NCBI GenBank assembly: GCA_946902985.2
Contig: OX336389.2
Location: 1,291,574,792 to 1,291,638,791 of the forward strand
Source of the DNA: Meconema thalassinum
Lineage: Eukaryota > Arthropoda > Insecta > Orthoptera > Tettigoniidae
Length of the DNA stretch: 64,000 nucleotides
Direction of reading: 5' to 3'
Below are positions 44,608-54,977 of the stretch, one piece after another (the stretch's first letter is position 1; the number at the start of each line of letters is the position of its first letter). Below the pieces are notes generated by a model. That model made no database searches and was not told where the DNA came from. It was given only the letters and a program-made list of their open reading frames with translations. A program made the translations under genes and the position numbers.

Positions 44608-44994
44608 GGACTTTTTCGATATCGTGGTCATGTAGCCCCGTGTACTTGGGTGTGAGTGGAATTTGTCTGGTACCCTGTGCAACTCAGATGACTGTATAAG
44701 TGTGTTTATGTGTAATTCAGATGAGGATTGGGAAAGAGGCGGCCGTGGCCTCAAGTTACGAACCATCCCGGCATTTGCCTGGAGTAGAAGTGGGAAATCA
44801 CGGAAAAGTACTTCCAAAATGGCAAAGGTGGTAATTGAACCCACCTCTTCTTAGTTTTGCCTCAAGAGGCTGAGTGGGCCCCATTCAACCCCTCAGACCG
44901 GGATTTAATTTCTTGACAGAGCCGGGAATCGAACCCGGACCTCCGGGGCGACAGCCAAGAATGCTAGCCGCTACACCACAAGGTGGTCGATCTT
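44608..44994 (-). repeat. SINE D (full length)
   Basis: Minus-strand copy with head TTGTGGTGTAGCGGCTAGC, B box GGGTTCGATTCCCGGCTC, second B-box-like GGGTTCAATTACCACC. Confidence 0.8.
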
Positions 44995-45052
44995 CAGGAC
45001 ACTAAGACCTCCTGGATAAAGTAATAAAATTAGCACATCTAATTGTCGAGGA

Positions 45053-45388
45053 GTGAAGCCTCCGTGGCTTAGGCGGCAGCACGCCGGCCTCTCACCGCTG
45101 GGCCCGTGGTTCAAATCCCGGTCACTCCATGTGAGATCTGTGCTGGACAGAACGGAGGCAGACAGGTTTTTCTCCGGGTACTCCGGTTTTCCCTGTCAAA
45201 ATTTCATTCCAGCAACACTCTCCACTATCATTTCATTTCATCTGTCATTCATTTATTCATTGCCCCAGAGGAGTGCGTCAGGCCTCGGCAGCTGGCCCAG
45301 TTCATATCCTCGCCGCTAGATGGGGGCTTCATTCATTCCATTCCTGACCCGGTCGGAGACTGGAAGCAGGCTGTGGATTTTCATTTTC
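45053..45388 (+). repeat. SINE C (full length, with TSD)
   Basis: Complete copy flanked by a perfect 12-bp duplication AATTGTCGAGGA (45041-45052, 45389-45400). Nearly identical to 10525-10857, suggesting recent spread. Confidence 0.88.
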
Positions 45389-45556
45389 AATTGTCGAGGA
45401 TTTCATATCAATAAAGCAGAGGCGAAGAGCATATTGCGGTAGTTGTAAAATAGACTGCCAAGTAGGGTTGAGTGTGAAAACTCTATGGAAGGAATGTGCA
45501 GCTTGGACCAAGTTTACCGCCTTTCTCTCTCACATTGACCATTGTGCTCATTGGTA

Positions 45557-46576
45557 ATAAGCCTAGTCCACACCGGCAGATTTGTTTGCAGACTGTATGA
45601 AGATTGTTTGCATACTGTATGCAGACTATGTATATTACTTTGGAGTCTGGAAACAGTCTCCATACAAGTCTGCATACAGTATGCAGACTGTATTGGAACA
45701 TTGTATCCGATACAAGTATGTTACTTGTTTTGCTTCCTCACCAGAATTAGACCTCTAGTCCACATTCATACCTTTACCACAGGGTGATTTCTTATAAAGT
45801 CTGCGAATGTGTAAATCGGGGGTTCAAAGTGAAACGATCATGGTGGGAGGGGGATTGTGTTTAAATGTACCTCTTCTATTAGTCGAATAATTAACCAAAA
45901 TACTCATTCTACTAATATTTCATATAACAACCGCTATTTTCTTTTTTGTGGGGAAAGGGTGAAATTTGACACCCCGCCGGTCGCCCCACTAAACTACATT
46001 TTGTGGCAATATAATGAGATCACTGTGTGGTCATTGGTGGGACATGTTTCAAGGCCTAATTAGTTTTGGTCCCTTCATCAGCCGATATGAATTAATAAAT
46101 GTCAAAGACACACGAAATGTATAGCGTAACAACAAAAAGTCCCTTGTTATTAAACCTTATATGGTGCACCATAAAGAAGGATGGGAAATTGAAACTAAAT
46201 CAACACAATATGATGTGGAAAAACGTGGCTAGCTGGATGCGTGTGTGGTTTGTATCCGGTCTACAGTTTCAAAACACGTCCACACAGGAAGACTTGAGAC
46301 AAACTACTTGTTTCGTGTATGCGTGTTTTCCATTTCGTTGGAAAACAGAAAACATTGTATCTAGTATCTTGAAACACGAGATTTGTTTGTCATTTGTATG
46401 TCAATTGTATGCAAACTGTATGCAGACTGTTTCCAAACATCACTCAAGTCTCCCGATTGTATGCAGAATGTTTTCAAAAAGTCTGCAAACATCCCGCATA
46501 CAAATGAGAAACATTTGGGAAACAGTCTGCATACAATGTTTCTGGAAACAAATCTGCCGGTGTGGACGAGGCTTAT
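45557..46576. mobile_element. Fold-back MITE with repeated subterminal motif
   Basis: Ends TAATAAGCCTAGTCCACACC and, inverted, TAATAAGCCTCGTCCACACC; the match continues through GGCAGATTTGTTT. Inside each end the motif GTATGCAGACTGT and variants recur in both orientations (45590-45700; 46395-46550). The target duplication cannot be separated from the palindromic tip. The centre shows no transposase. Superfamily unknown; dense subterminal repeats suggest hAT or a similar group. Confidence 0.65.
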
Positions 46577-46715
46577 TAGGAACTGACTCTATTAGTAAAT
46601 TAATATTGTAGGACCTGTTTTCCCCTATCCTCAAAAGATAATAGACCTATAGGCCTACGTGATATTCGAATTCGAGCATCCATGTGTGATGCTATCCGAT
46701 CAGTAGACATTATCT

Positions 46716-47103
46716 ATGAGGCTGGTGGTGTCGTGGTACATATCGAGACTCCGCATACAGAGGTCCTGGATTAAATTCTCGACTCTACCAAGAAATTTCA
46801 TTCTGGTCTGAGGGCTGGAGTGGCGTACACTCAGCTTCGTGGGGCAGAACTGAAACTAGATGGGTTTGATTCACACTTTAGCCTTTCTTGAAGTGGTTTT
46901 TAACATTAGTTTCCCACGTCTACTCCAGGTAAATGTCGGGATAGACCTAAATTAAGGCCTCGGCACCTAGCCTAGCCCCAATTACAAATACACACACTAC
47001 TACAGCCATCACAATGACACAGGTTATCAGACAGAATCCACGGACACAAAACCCTAAAGGGCTAAATGATCACGATGTCGCAAAGCCCCTAAATGAATCA
47101 TCA
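46716..47103 (+). repeat. SINE D (full length)
   Basis: Diverged head, body GGTTATCAGACAGAATCC and 3' end AAAGCCCCTAAATGAATCA. Confidence 0.75.
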
Positions 47104-47105
47104 TC

Positions 47106-47140
<35 letters not shown>

Positions 47141-47141
47141 C
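47104..47141. repeat. CAA microsatellite
   Basis: About eleven CAA units between two SINE D 3' ends. Confidence 0.85.
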
Positions 47142-47272
47142 TCAGTTACAAATATACACACGGTTACAGCCATCACAATGACGCAAGTTATCAGACAGAA
47201 TCCACATACACCCAAATACATGGGGCTACGTGACCACGATGTTGCAAAGCCCCGAAATGAATCAACAACAAG
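47142..47272 (+). repeat. SINE D, second 3' end
   Basis: Repeats the last 130 bp of SINE D (TACAAATATACACACGG to GAATCAACAACAAG) directly after the CAA run. Confidence 0.75.
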
Positions 47273-47274
47273 AA

Positions 47275-47396
47275 ACGACGTGACTGTTCGTGATATTTCA
47301 TTTCGAAAATCTCAGAATGTTTGGCCAGGAATCGAGCCTGGTCCGCCTTGGTAAGACGCAAGCTGCTTGACCACTGCACCACCACACTCCCCTAGG
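47275..47396 (-). repeat. SINE I (5' half)
   Basis: Minus-strand head GGTGGTGCAGTGGTCAAGC with B box GGCTCGATTCCTGGCC. Confidence 0.7.
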
Positions 47397-47898
47397 ATGT
47401 AGAAGAGTGGATCTTGGTGACTGAGACTTGCAGACTAAACAGTGTGTAATTGAACCGCGTAGCTATAGTTCACGCAATAGATATTTTAGCGCACGTGGGC
47501 CTTATTTCTACGAGAACATCAATGTTCTTCGCATCCAGACTTTAATAATTAGACTGTTGGATGAAAAGAGGGCACGGGTCACAGCTGATGAAGTCAGCTG
47601 TCATGCTAGGGCGGTTCCTTCACGCTTAGTCACGCAATATAACACGTAAAGGCAAAGCAGGCTTTGTTGTTAGATCATTGTTGTGAACTGCACGGTCTAA
47701 TGATTGATAATGCTGCGGGAATAGCAAATGAGTAGCCGCACCAAACCTGGGTTCGGCTCAGCAACTCCTGCCGAGGTCATCAGCTCCGTGTGTAGTCTGT
47801 CTCTCGGCATTTGCCTGGATATCCCCACTTCTAAAATGGCTAATACATTGACCATGCGTAAACTCAAGATTTTTGGGGCAGGATTCTCAATATACACC
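47397..47898. other. Unassigned stretch
   Basis: A short worn SINE-like block (GGCATTTGCCTGGATATCCC) near 47806; no gene. Confidence 0.4.
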
Positions 47899-48411
47899 TA
47901 GGCCGAGAATTAAATCAAGGGTTTCCGACATTCTGTTCGGAGACCCTAACTTGAGCGTGAGAAATATTTGGCGTTGCATGTACATTAGTGTATTTCACAA
48001 TATATGAGTAGTGTTCCTGGCCACCGAAATAAAAGAAGGTAATAATAATAATGTTATTGGTTTTACGTCCCTTTATCTCTCTACTGATTTGCGTCTCTCT
48101 ACTGATTTGCGCCAGCCTTTCTGTCACTATTCCCATATTATCCGTTATACATGTCTTAATCCCCTTAAATTCATTGCATTGCTCTCGTGGTATGTCCCGG
48201 ATCTGATCAGTTTGGGATGCTTCCTTTGCAATTTCCCTCATTGTTTCAATTTCTTGCAATCCTAACTGTCCAGGCCCCAGGTTTGACTCCACTCCTCCAA
48301 ATTATCAGCAGCGTCACCACAACCACCGCTGCCATCCACATCACCATAAACCCCATCTGCTCAGTGACATTGCCCACTATCACTTTCCCGACACCGATAT
48401 CGCACTTCAAT

Positions 48412-48783
48412 CTAACCTGCCTGGTACTGCTGAATAGCGACTCCCATTGTTTCCTTACACTTCACTGCACGTCCGTTCACCTTGCTTTCAACTGCTGCAT
48501 ACCAATTAATGTTTAATTCCTTCAAATTTTGGCATTTTGAAGAACTCTGTTGAAACGCATTTCGTAATAGAGTTTGCAGCGATTTGTTTGCTTGAAGTGT
48601 CTTATTCATTTGATGCTTAGACCTGGAAATATGTTGTTTGATGCGTCCTCGCTAGTGTTTTTCATCTAACAAAATTCCTGAATCACAAATAGTACATCGC
48701 ATAACTGTTCCATCAGTGTCTATGAAATCTTGTTTGAATTCCTGAGCCAGAGCAATAAATCGGGCACTGGACACCTTTGGCAT
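48412..48783 (-). pseudogene. BED/CGGBP1-like zinc-finger ORF, one stop
   Basis: Starts at the ATG at 48783: MPKVSSARFIALAQEFKQ, then DGTVMRCTICDSG (the two Cys), a TAG, then RIKQHISRSKH (His ligands), continuing to a stop at 48412. C-x2-C...H-x4-H matches BED fingers of hAT transposases and of the hAT-derived CGGBP1 family. A DNA-binding role is inferred. The in-frame TAG lies inside the finger. Confidence 0.55.
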
Positions 48784-48882
48784 GGGAAAATCTTGTAGTA
48801 CACTCGTTTAGTAATGTAACAAAGTGCTAATACCAGTTCACTTGCAAACTCAATGTGACTGTCACACAACTCACTCTTGTGA

Positions 48883-48908
48883 TCACTCACTCACTCACTC
48901 ACTCACTC
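48883..48908. repeat. CACT microsatellite
   Basis: Six to seven CACT units. Confidence 0.8.
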
Positions 48909-49023
48909 CACACTCTCTTATAACACCGCGACAATCACCAGAATGTTCTCATTCATGCTGGAACTGCAGTCTCGGCGATTTCTAGTAGCTTCGAGCAGAA
49001 TCCAGTGTTAATTCTCGGAACTA

Positions 49024-49741
49024 CGTGGGTGCTGTTGCTGACATCTCGGTGTCACCAGCCACCGCCTCCATACGAACAGATGACGTCTTTCAAAGTAACA
49101 AACTCACATTCACGAACAGCAGGCTACTGATTCTGGTGGGATAGAATCACTCATTGTCAATTTCATTATTGCGGGCTACATTATAGCGGTAAAGCGAGAG
49201 GAAGAGTTTTTGTCGAACACCCAATTATTTTCCTTTGTTGGAGGTGTGCTTTCACCTCCCGCGCGGTGTTTACTGAAAGAGGTAGGCTCACTATTCGCAC
49301 GTACACAGCAAACTGAGGAGACGTTAATTGAAAGTTAAATATTTTATATTGATTACAAATCTCATAGAATAAATTGGATTTAAACTTTAAAAAAGGGGGG
49401 GAAGGGGGATTGTGGGCATGGTTGGGGGAAAAAGGCATAAAGGTCCCAAAAAAGGGGAAATATTGCGTGAAAAATGCCTCTTTTCGCAACTAGAAATAAC
49501 TTTTCACACTTTGATATCTTTCCAAACAGCATTAATTTACCCTAAGGAAAAAAGTGCGCACCCAAAAATCCTAACCCTGGTTATGAGTTATTTGTTGCTA
49601 ATTCATTGTAGGGGCCTGGGACATCCTGCTCATCAGCCCAGTGTCCATCCTCCCCTTTTCTTTTCAGCCCCGAAAATAAATTTCCAGGAATTAATTATTG
49701 GGCTTTCGATTCCACCTCTTTCCACTTCTATTGTAGTTAAT
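49024..49741. other. Unassigned stretch
   Basis: A G-rich tract at 49391-49430; no gene. Confidence 0.4.
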
Positions 49742-50060
49742 TCATTTTAGGGTTCGGGACATCTTGGTCATCAACCCCGTGTAGTTGGGTGTGCGTAGAC
49801 TTGTCTGATAACCTGTAGTTCTTGTGATGACTGCAGTGGTGTGTGTAACTCTATTAGGGACACGGATGAGGTAGGCGCCCCGGGACTTGATGTAAGGCAC
49901 TATCCCGGCAGTTGCCTGGAGGGAGTGTGGTATAACCCGGAAAAGAACTATAATCAGGATAGCTGCTGTTGGCACCGGGATTCGTACATGCGATTTCCGG
50001 ACTTGCTACAGTTGCCCTCACGGGCGTGGTGCACGATTTAAGAAGCACGGTTACACCACG
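49742..50060 (-). repeat. SINE D-related (diverged variant)
   Basis: Minus-strand copy: TTGCCTGGAGG and GGTTATCAGACAAGTC body blocks, with a head rearranged around CGGGATTCGTACATG. Confidence 0.6.
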
Positions 50061-50125
50061 TCACCTTTTACACTTCCATTATCATGTAAGAACACAGGGC
50101 TGAAGGCCAGGATGTCCCTAGAACG

Positions 50126-50462
50126 AAAGCGACAACTTCGTGGTGTAGCAGCTTGCGTTCATGGCTTTCTCCCCGGAGGGCCAGGTTCGATTCCCGATTC
50201 TGCTAAGAAATGTAATTCTGGCCTGAGGGCTGGAACGGGGTACACTCACTCTCGTGAGGCAAAACTGAGAAGAGATATGTTCGATTCCCACCTCAGCTAT
50301 CCTGGGAGTGGTTTACCCATGGTTTCCCATTTCTACTCCAGGCAAATGCCGGGATGGTTCCTAACTTAAGGCCATGGCTACTTCCTTACTCTACAGTAAC
50401 ACCCAAGTACACGGTGTTAAATGACTGTGATGTTCAACCCCCTCCACTGAAACAACAAAAAC
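50126..50462 (+). repeat. SINE D
   Basis: Head TTCGTGGTGTAGCAGC, B boxes GGTTCGATTCCCGATTC and TGTTCGATTCCCACC, internal deletion in the 3' body, tail AACAACAAAAAC. Confidence 0.75.
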
Positions 50463-50819
50463 AAAGCATAGAGCTCCCCTTGTGGGGTGATGAAAGATTT
50501 GCCAACTGCTTCAAGCAATCTCCTGTATTGCTTTATTATTCACACTTCACTCTTGTTGCAGTCCATAACAGCCATTTCTAATCTCTTCTGTGAAGAGTAG
50601 CATAATGTGTGCACGTGCAATTGTAATGCCACACTGAATATTCCATGGAAATTGTTACAATCGTTTTTCTGTGAGTCATAAAGAGACAGACAGAACCATA
50701 CATGGTTAGTTAGTTAGTTATTGTTGTTTTAAGGGGCGGAACTAGGTGGTCACCTGCCCCTCATGGTTAGTTGTATGTCTCGTCGAGATATGAGGCTCAG
50801 TGCAGTATAAACACAATGC
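50463..50819. other. Unassigned spacer
   Basis: Contains GTTAGTTAGTTAG (50706) and TTGTTGTTTTAAGGGG; otherwise nothing. Confidence 0.4.
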
Positions 50820-50928
50820 CTGTGTTCCAGTGGCGTAGCGTGAACTTTTGAGCTGGGGACGCCAGAGTTTATAACGACAAACTGAGGAAAAAATCAAAAA
50901 GCTAATATGAAAGATACTGTCACATACC

Positions 50929-53261
50929 TCACACAGTCTTGTACATCAGCTCCATTTGTCGTTTCTTCTTTTCTGCGAAAATGTCAATGATGTGTTCAAA
51001 AAATGCCGGCTCTGATGAAAGCTCACCTAATAACTGTTTTTCAATGGCCAGTGAATTTAAACACGACAAGCGACTATTGCTCATAGAATTTCTAAGGTAT
51101 GTTTTAATTCTTTTCAGCGTGCTCATGTTGCGTTCACTACTAGCTGTAGTAGTTGGAATAGTCAGTACAAAGCGCAGTAGTTTAGTTATTTCCTGATAGA
51201 TGGAGTCGAGAGCGTTGGCAAGAAACTATTTTAAAAGCTCTTTTGGAGCTAAATGCTTTGTCTGATCTCCATAAACAATGTGAAGTTCATTTAGTAATTG
51301 GTTAACATTAAAGAATGGATACTGTTTTACCAAAATATCTAATTTGCCCTGGGGAATGCTTCAGTGTATTCTTTAAACTTCTTTTCTTGTACTAACTCAA
51401 TGAAATTTAGATGATTAAGATCTTCAAATCTACTTTTCATTTGAGCTGTTAGTGAATCTACTATTTCAAAAGTTAGCACTCTCAAAGTGTTCTTTTTATT
51501 GCCATCATACATTACGTTTTCATTCAACTGGATGGTTTTTTGAACGCATCTGTCAGTGAAATCTTCATTTCTTAAGTTTTCTATTCTTTTGACGACAGCC
51601 TCTATCTCATTATGGCAAGTTACAATACTCACTGTCGATGATTGTAACAATTTGAGAAGATGATCAGTGTAAATGAAACAAGCTTCGAATACACATAGCA
51701 AATATACAAAGGTAGGGTCATCCATATATCTTTTGAGACCAATGGCACAGTTCACAGAGTCGTCGTCCCATTCACTACTTTCATCATCAATAATTTCATC
51801 AAAAGTACTATACAATCCTTGGAAATGTTTCATAATGGTGAAAACTGCCCTCGAATGAAAATTCCATCTCGTGTTGCTAGTTTGTGGAAGCTTAAATCCT
51901 CTTTCGGTCAACAAAACCGGCCTTTTAGAAGACTTGCTGAAAAAAACTATGAAAAGCAGTCAAGGCACAGACAAACAAACGAACCTGTTTTATTGTTTTT
52001 GAGCCATACAGAAGTACCAAATTTAATTGGTGGGCGTAACAATGGACGAAAAGAGCATATGGGCAAAACTGCTTCACTAGCTTTTGAACTCCTCCTTGTC
52101 TGCCTGCCATTACAGCTGCGCCATCGTATGTCTGGCTTACAACTTTTTCTCCATTTACTTCCCAGTCAAGTAAAACTTTGTGCACGATTTCTGATAATCC
52201 CGCAGCTGTTTTATTTTTGGAAACGTCATAAAAGCCGACGAATCTCTCCTCTATTCTATCATCCACACAATATCTAAATATTATGCTCATCTGGCTCTTA
52301 CACGATACGTCTAATGTCTCATCCGCTTTTATGGAGAGAAAGGGGGCTTCATTTTTTCTGATTTGATTTTTTCATTTAATGCAATTGTTGTAATTTCTAT
52401 CAAGTAATTTTGAATGTCTGGAGGTGTTCCTTTTAATAATGATGATGACTGTAAATGGTCTCTAACTATAGATTCATTTTGAGCGAGCAGGTTCAACAAT
52501 TGCAAATAATTCCCCTTGTTAATAGAACTTTCATCTTCTCTATGCCCACGAAGGCTAGTTCTTGTGGACAGAGAAATACTACTGATTGAATGAGTCGTCG
52601 CACATACTGCCTGTTCGAAGACACGATCTCATTATGTTTTATTGCTTGTAGTCGAGGAGCTTCAGAAAATGCATGCTCAATACGAGTTTTACCTAGCAGA
52701 TGAAATGCTTCAGAATGTAACAAGCAAGCAAGCTTGTAGTTTAACGTGACCGTTAATCGCGAGATCATGAGCCACGGGACCTCCTTTTAACGTGGAATCC
52801 GAACCACAGGACATGGCATTTCACTTCGAAAATCTCACATGCATTGACCGGGAATCGAACCCGGTCCACCTTGGTGAGAGGCATACAGCTTAACCGCTGC
52901 GCCACCACGCCCCCTACAGAATGTAACAAGTGGTGTTTTGAAGACTGGTGTTTTAATTAAATTACTCAGGTCCGAAATTCCTTCCGTGCACCATTCAGTA
53001 TCTTTCGCATACGTAACAAAACATTTTTTTTTCAACACACCCAGTTAGCCAGGAAAACCTGTCATACCAAGAAAGCTGAAAACTCCGTGTGCGATTTTTA
53101 CCGACTTCTTTAATTGATAAATTTGGCTTTGGTCTTTTTGTTTTTAATTCACATCGCTGTTCATATGATAAAGTGCTCAAAGGAGTTGCCTTAAAAAAAT
53201 TAACAACATTAGAGTCAGGTACTTCAGTCATATTGGAAGCATTAAACATACACACGCACAA
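50929..53261 (-). pseudogene. hAT transposase (ZMYM1-like / TTF-finger type), broken
   Basis: In order: N-terminal TTF-type finger, FQLSWYDRFSWLTGC and KMFCYVCERYAKDTEWCTEG (53261-52950, across the piece boundary); 52768-52493, ARLKHNEIVSSNRQYVR-like region; 52290-51925, the catalytic core with GFYDVSKNKTAAGL, SQTYDGAAVMAGRQGGVQ and HCYAHQLNLVLLYG; 51914-51339, QTSNTRWNFHSRAVF; and 51126-50929, the dimerisation end TLKRIKTYLRNSMSNSRLS. This is the plan of hAT transposases related to ZMYM1-like proteins. Frameshifts and the SINE insertion inactivate it. Confidence 0.85.
52728..52914 (-). repeat. SINE I (full length, with 14-bp TSD)
   Basis: Minus-strand head GTGGTGGCGCAGCGGTTAAG, B box GGGTTCGATTCCCGG, body TGTGGTTCGGATTCCACG and a CTTG-repeat tail. 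Flanked by CAGAATGTAACAAG (about 52709-52722 and 52917-52930). It lies inside the hAT transposase gene. Confidence 0.85.
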
Positions 53262-53675
53262 TTAAAAGAAACTACACTTCTAACTATAGCACTAGCGCAG
53301 CGATTGGGCTATTGAGTTAACAGAACAGTGATCATACAATTCAAACGCCAGCAAACGCCAGCGTACGGTAGCGCTTCCCTTCCGAGAAACAAGTATGAAC
53401 TGGCGCATGCGCTGCAACGTGGCCTGGCCAGGGTAGTACATAGCTCTTGACGCCAAGAAGGTCTGGCGTACAGACAAGAAGAGCAACGCACAGCAGTAGA
53501 CCGCGGCCGGGCTAAGACTAGTTATATGGGGGTACGGATATAAAATAACTAAGCGCCATGTAATATGCTAACGCCGCATTTATATCAAATAAAAACAATG
53601 TTATATTTTACACATTTTAAATCAGGGAACGCCCGGCGTATCGGCGTATTATAGCGCTACGCCTCTGCTGTGTTC

Positions 53676-54710
53676 ATACGCTGTAAAAATTTGAGCTATG
53701 TAACTATCATGGTTTCCAAGAAAATGTACGTATAAATTAGCATTGTGAAGATACGCGATTCTATTTCCCCTTATGAAATTCAAACATTTGTTGATGAGCC
53801 TATAACTCGTGCTTTGTGGGAAATCGGTAAGGTTGTGCGATTCGTGTGTTATGATGTACTGAACCCTACGGTATTAGGCTGACTGGTGTCGAACCTGGAT
53901 CTCTGGGAAAATGAGAACAGACTAGAGATGCCAGCAAGAAACGAACCAAAGGTCTTTGAGGGAGTTTAAGTCATAAAAACCCCTAGAGAGAGGACACAGT
54001 AAATCACTGTTGTGATATAAACAATTTCTGACATTATTTGTTAACATAATGTAGAAAATATTAGCAGAATACGGAAGTATTGGGCTGTAAAATGCATACA
54101 ATTGTGTACTTAGCACAGCAAGTTGGAACTCTTGACAGGTTGCAAATGAGGCTGGAATATAGGCGTGTTTTCGTGGCGCCACGCCAGTCACTCGGATCTA
54201 TTTACACTGTCTGAGAGAAGGGAGGACAGTAATATATGGTCAAGTGAATCCCCTTCACATAAGAGGAAGCCCAGTGGAGTGGGAATCGGCCAGAATAATT
54301 TAATGATTACTCGTGATTGGAGTAACTCAGAGACATGAGGATTGCACCTACGTGAATGAATTGCAAGGAGGCTAATTATCAAGCCATCAAACATCGAAAT
54401 CGAGGCAGATTTAACGTAACGCGCAAGAACACTGGAGGAATGAGCCCAGCGCAATACTATGACCATGTAATGGGGGAAGAACCACTGACGCGGCTTGGGG
54501 ACGCGCTGGCAAAGGCAATTAATATTAATTAATTGACCGATCGATCCTCGTGCACACAGGCAGATATGTAATCAGCGAGGCAAGATGGACCAGGAAAACG
54601 TCATTTTAAGACCAGAGAAGCACGGAGAGAGGAGATTAAGCTCCAAGGAAATTTTAGACCTACTTTTCGGCTCCAAACAGATATAAGGTCAGTGGAGCAG
54701 GCAGTCGAGG
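53676..54710. other. Unassigned stretch
   Basis: No gene or repeat recognised; minus-strand ORFs at 53922-54466 have no motifs. Confidence 0.4.
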
Positions 54711-54977
54711 TCAGTCGAACCATATTCTAGTGCGGAGCGCATGTCTCCCGAGTCCAGGAGGGGACGCGGACGGACTTTAACATTTTGAGTGTTCATCAAC
54801 ATATTAACCATGCAGTATAACGCACTAATTAAGAACAATTAATATAGTCAGTTGAACCATATTCTAGTGCGGAGCGCACGTTGTCCGAGTCCAGAGAGAG
54901 GGGCGCGCGCACTTTAACATTTGACTGCTCATCATATTAACCATGCAGTGTAACACACAAGTGAGAACAATTAATAA
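54711..54977 (+). repeat. Tandem duplication of a ~133-bp unit
   Basis: Unit 1 (54711-54845) and unit 2 (54848-54977) share ACCATATTCTAGTGCGGAGC, CGAGTCCAG and ATATTAACCATGCAGT. A third, worn start (CAGTCGTGCCATAC) follows at 54980. Confidence 0.75.

Larger units (their letters stand above)
47899..49023 (-). mobile_element. Probable hAT-type element remnant with BED-finger ORF
   Basis: Possible TIRs TAGGCCGAGAATTAA (47899) and, inverted, TAGTTCCGAGAATTAA (to 49023), without a matching target duplication. Inside, a minus-strand ORF starts with a BED-type zinc finger. Near 48038-48075 an ATTATTATTATTACC / GGGACGTAAAACC block looks like a SINE A-type 3' tail. Confidence 0.4.
50828..53667 (-). 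mobile_element. hAT transposon with TTF-type transposase, perfect 8-bp TSD
   Basis: Tips CAGTGGCGTAGCG and, inverted, CAGAGGCGTAGCG. Flanked by the 8-bp duplication CTGTGTTC (50820-50827 and 53668-53675), the hallmark of hAT insertion. Minus-strand transposase pieces fill it. A SINE I copy interrupts the gene. Confidence 0.9.
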
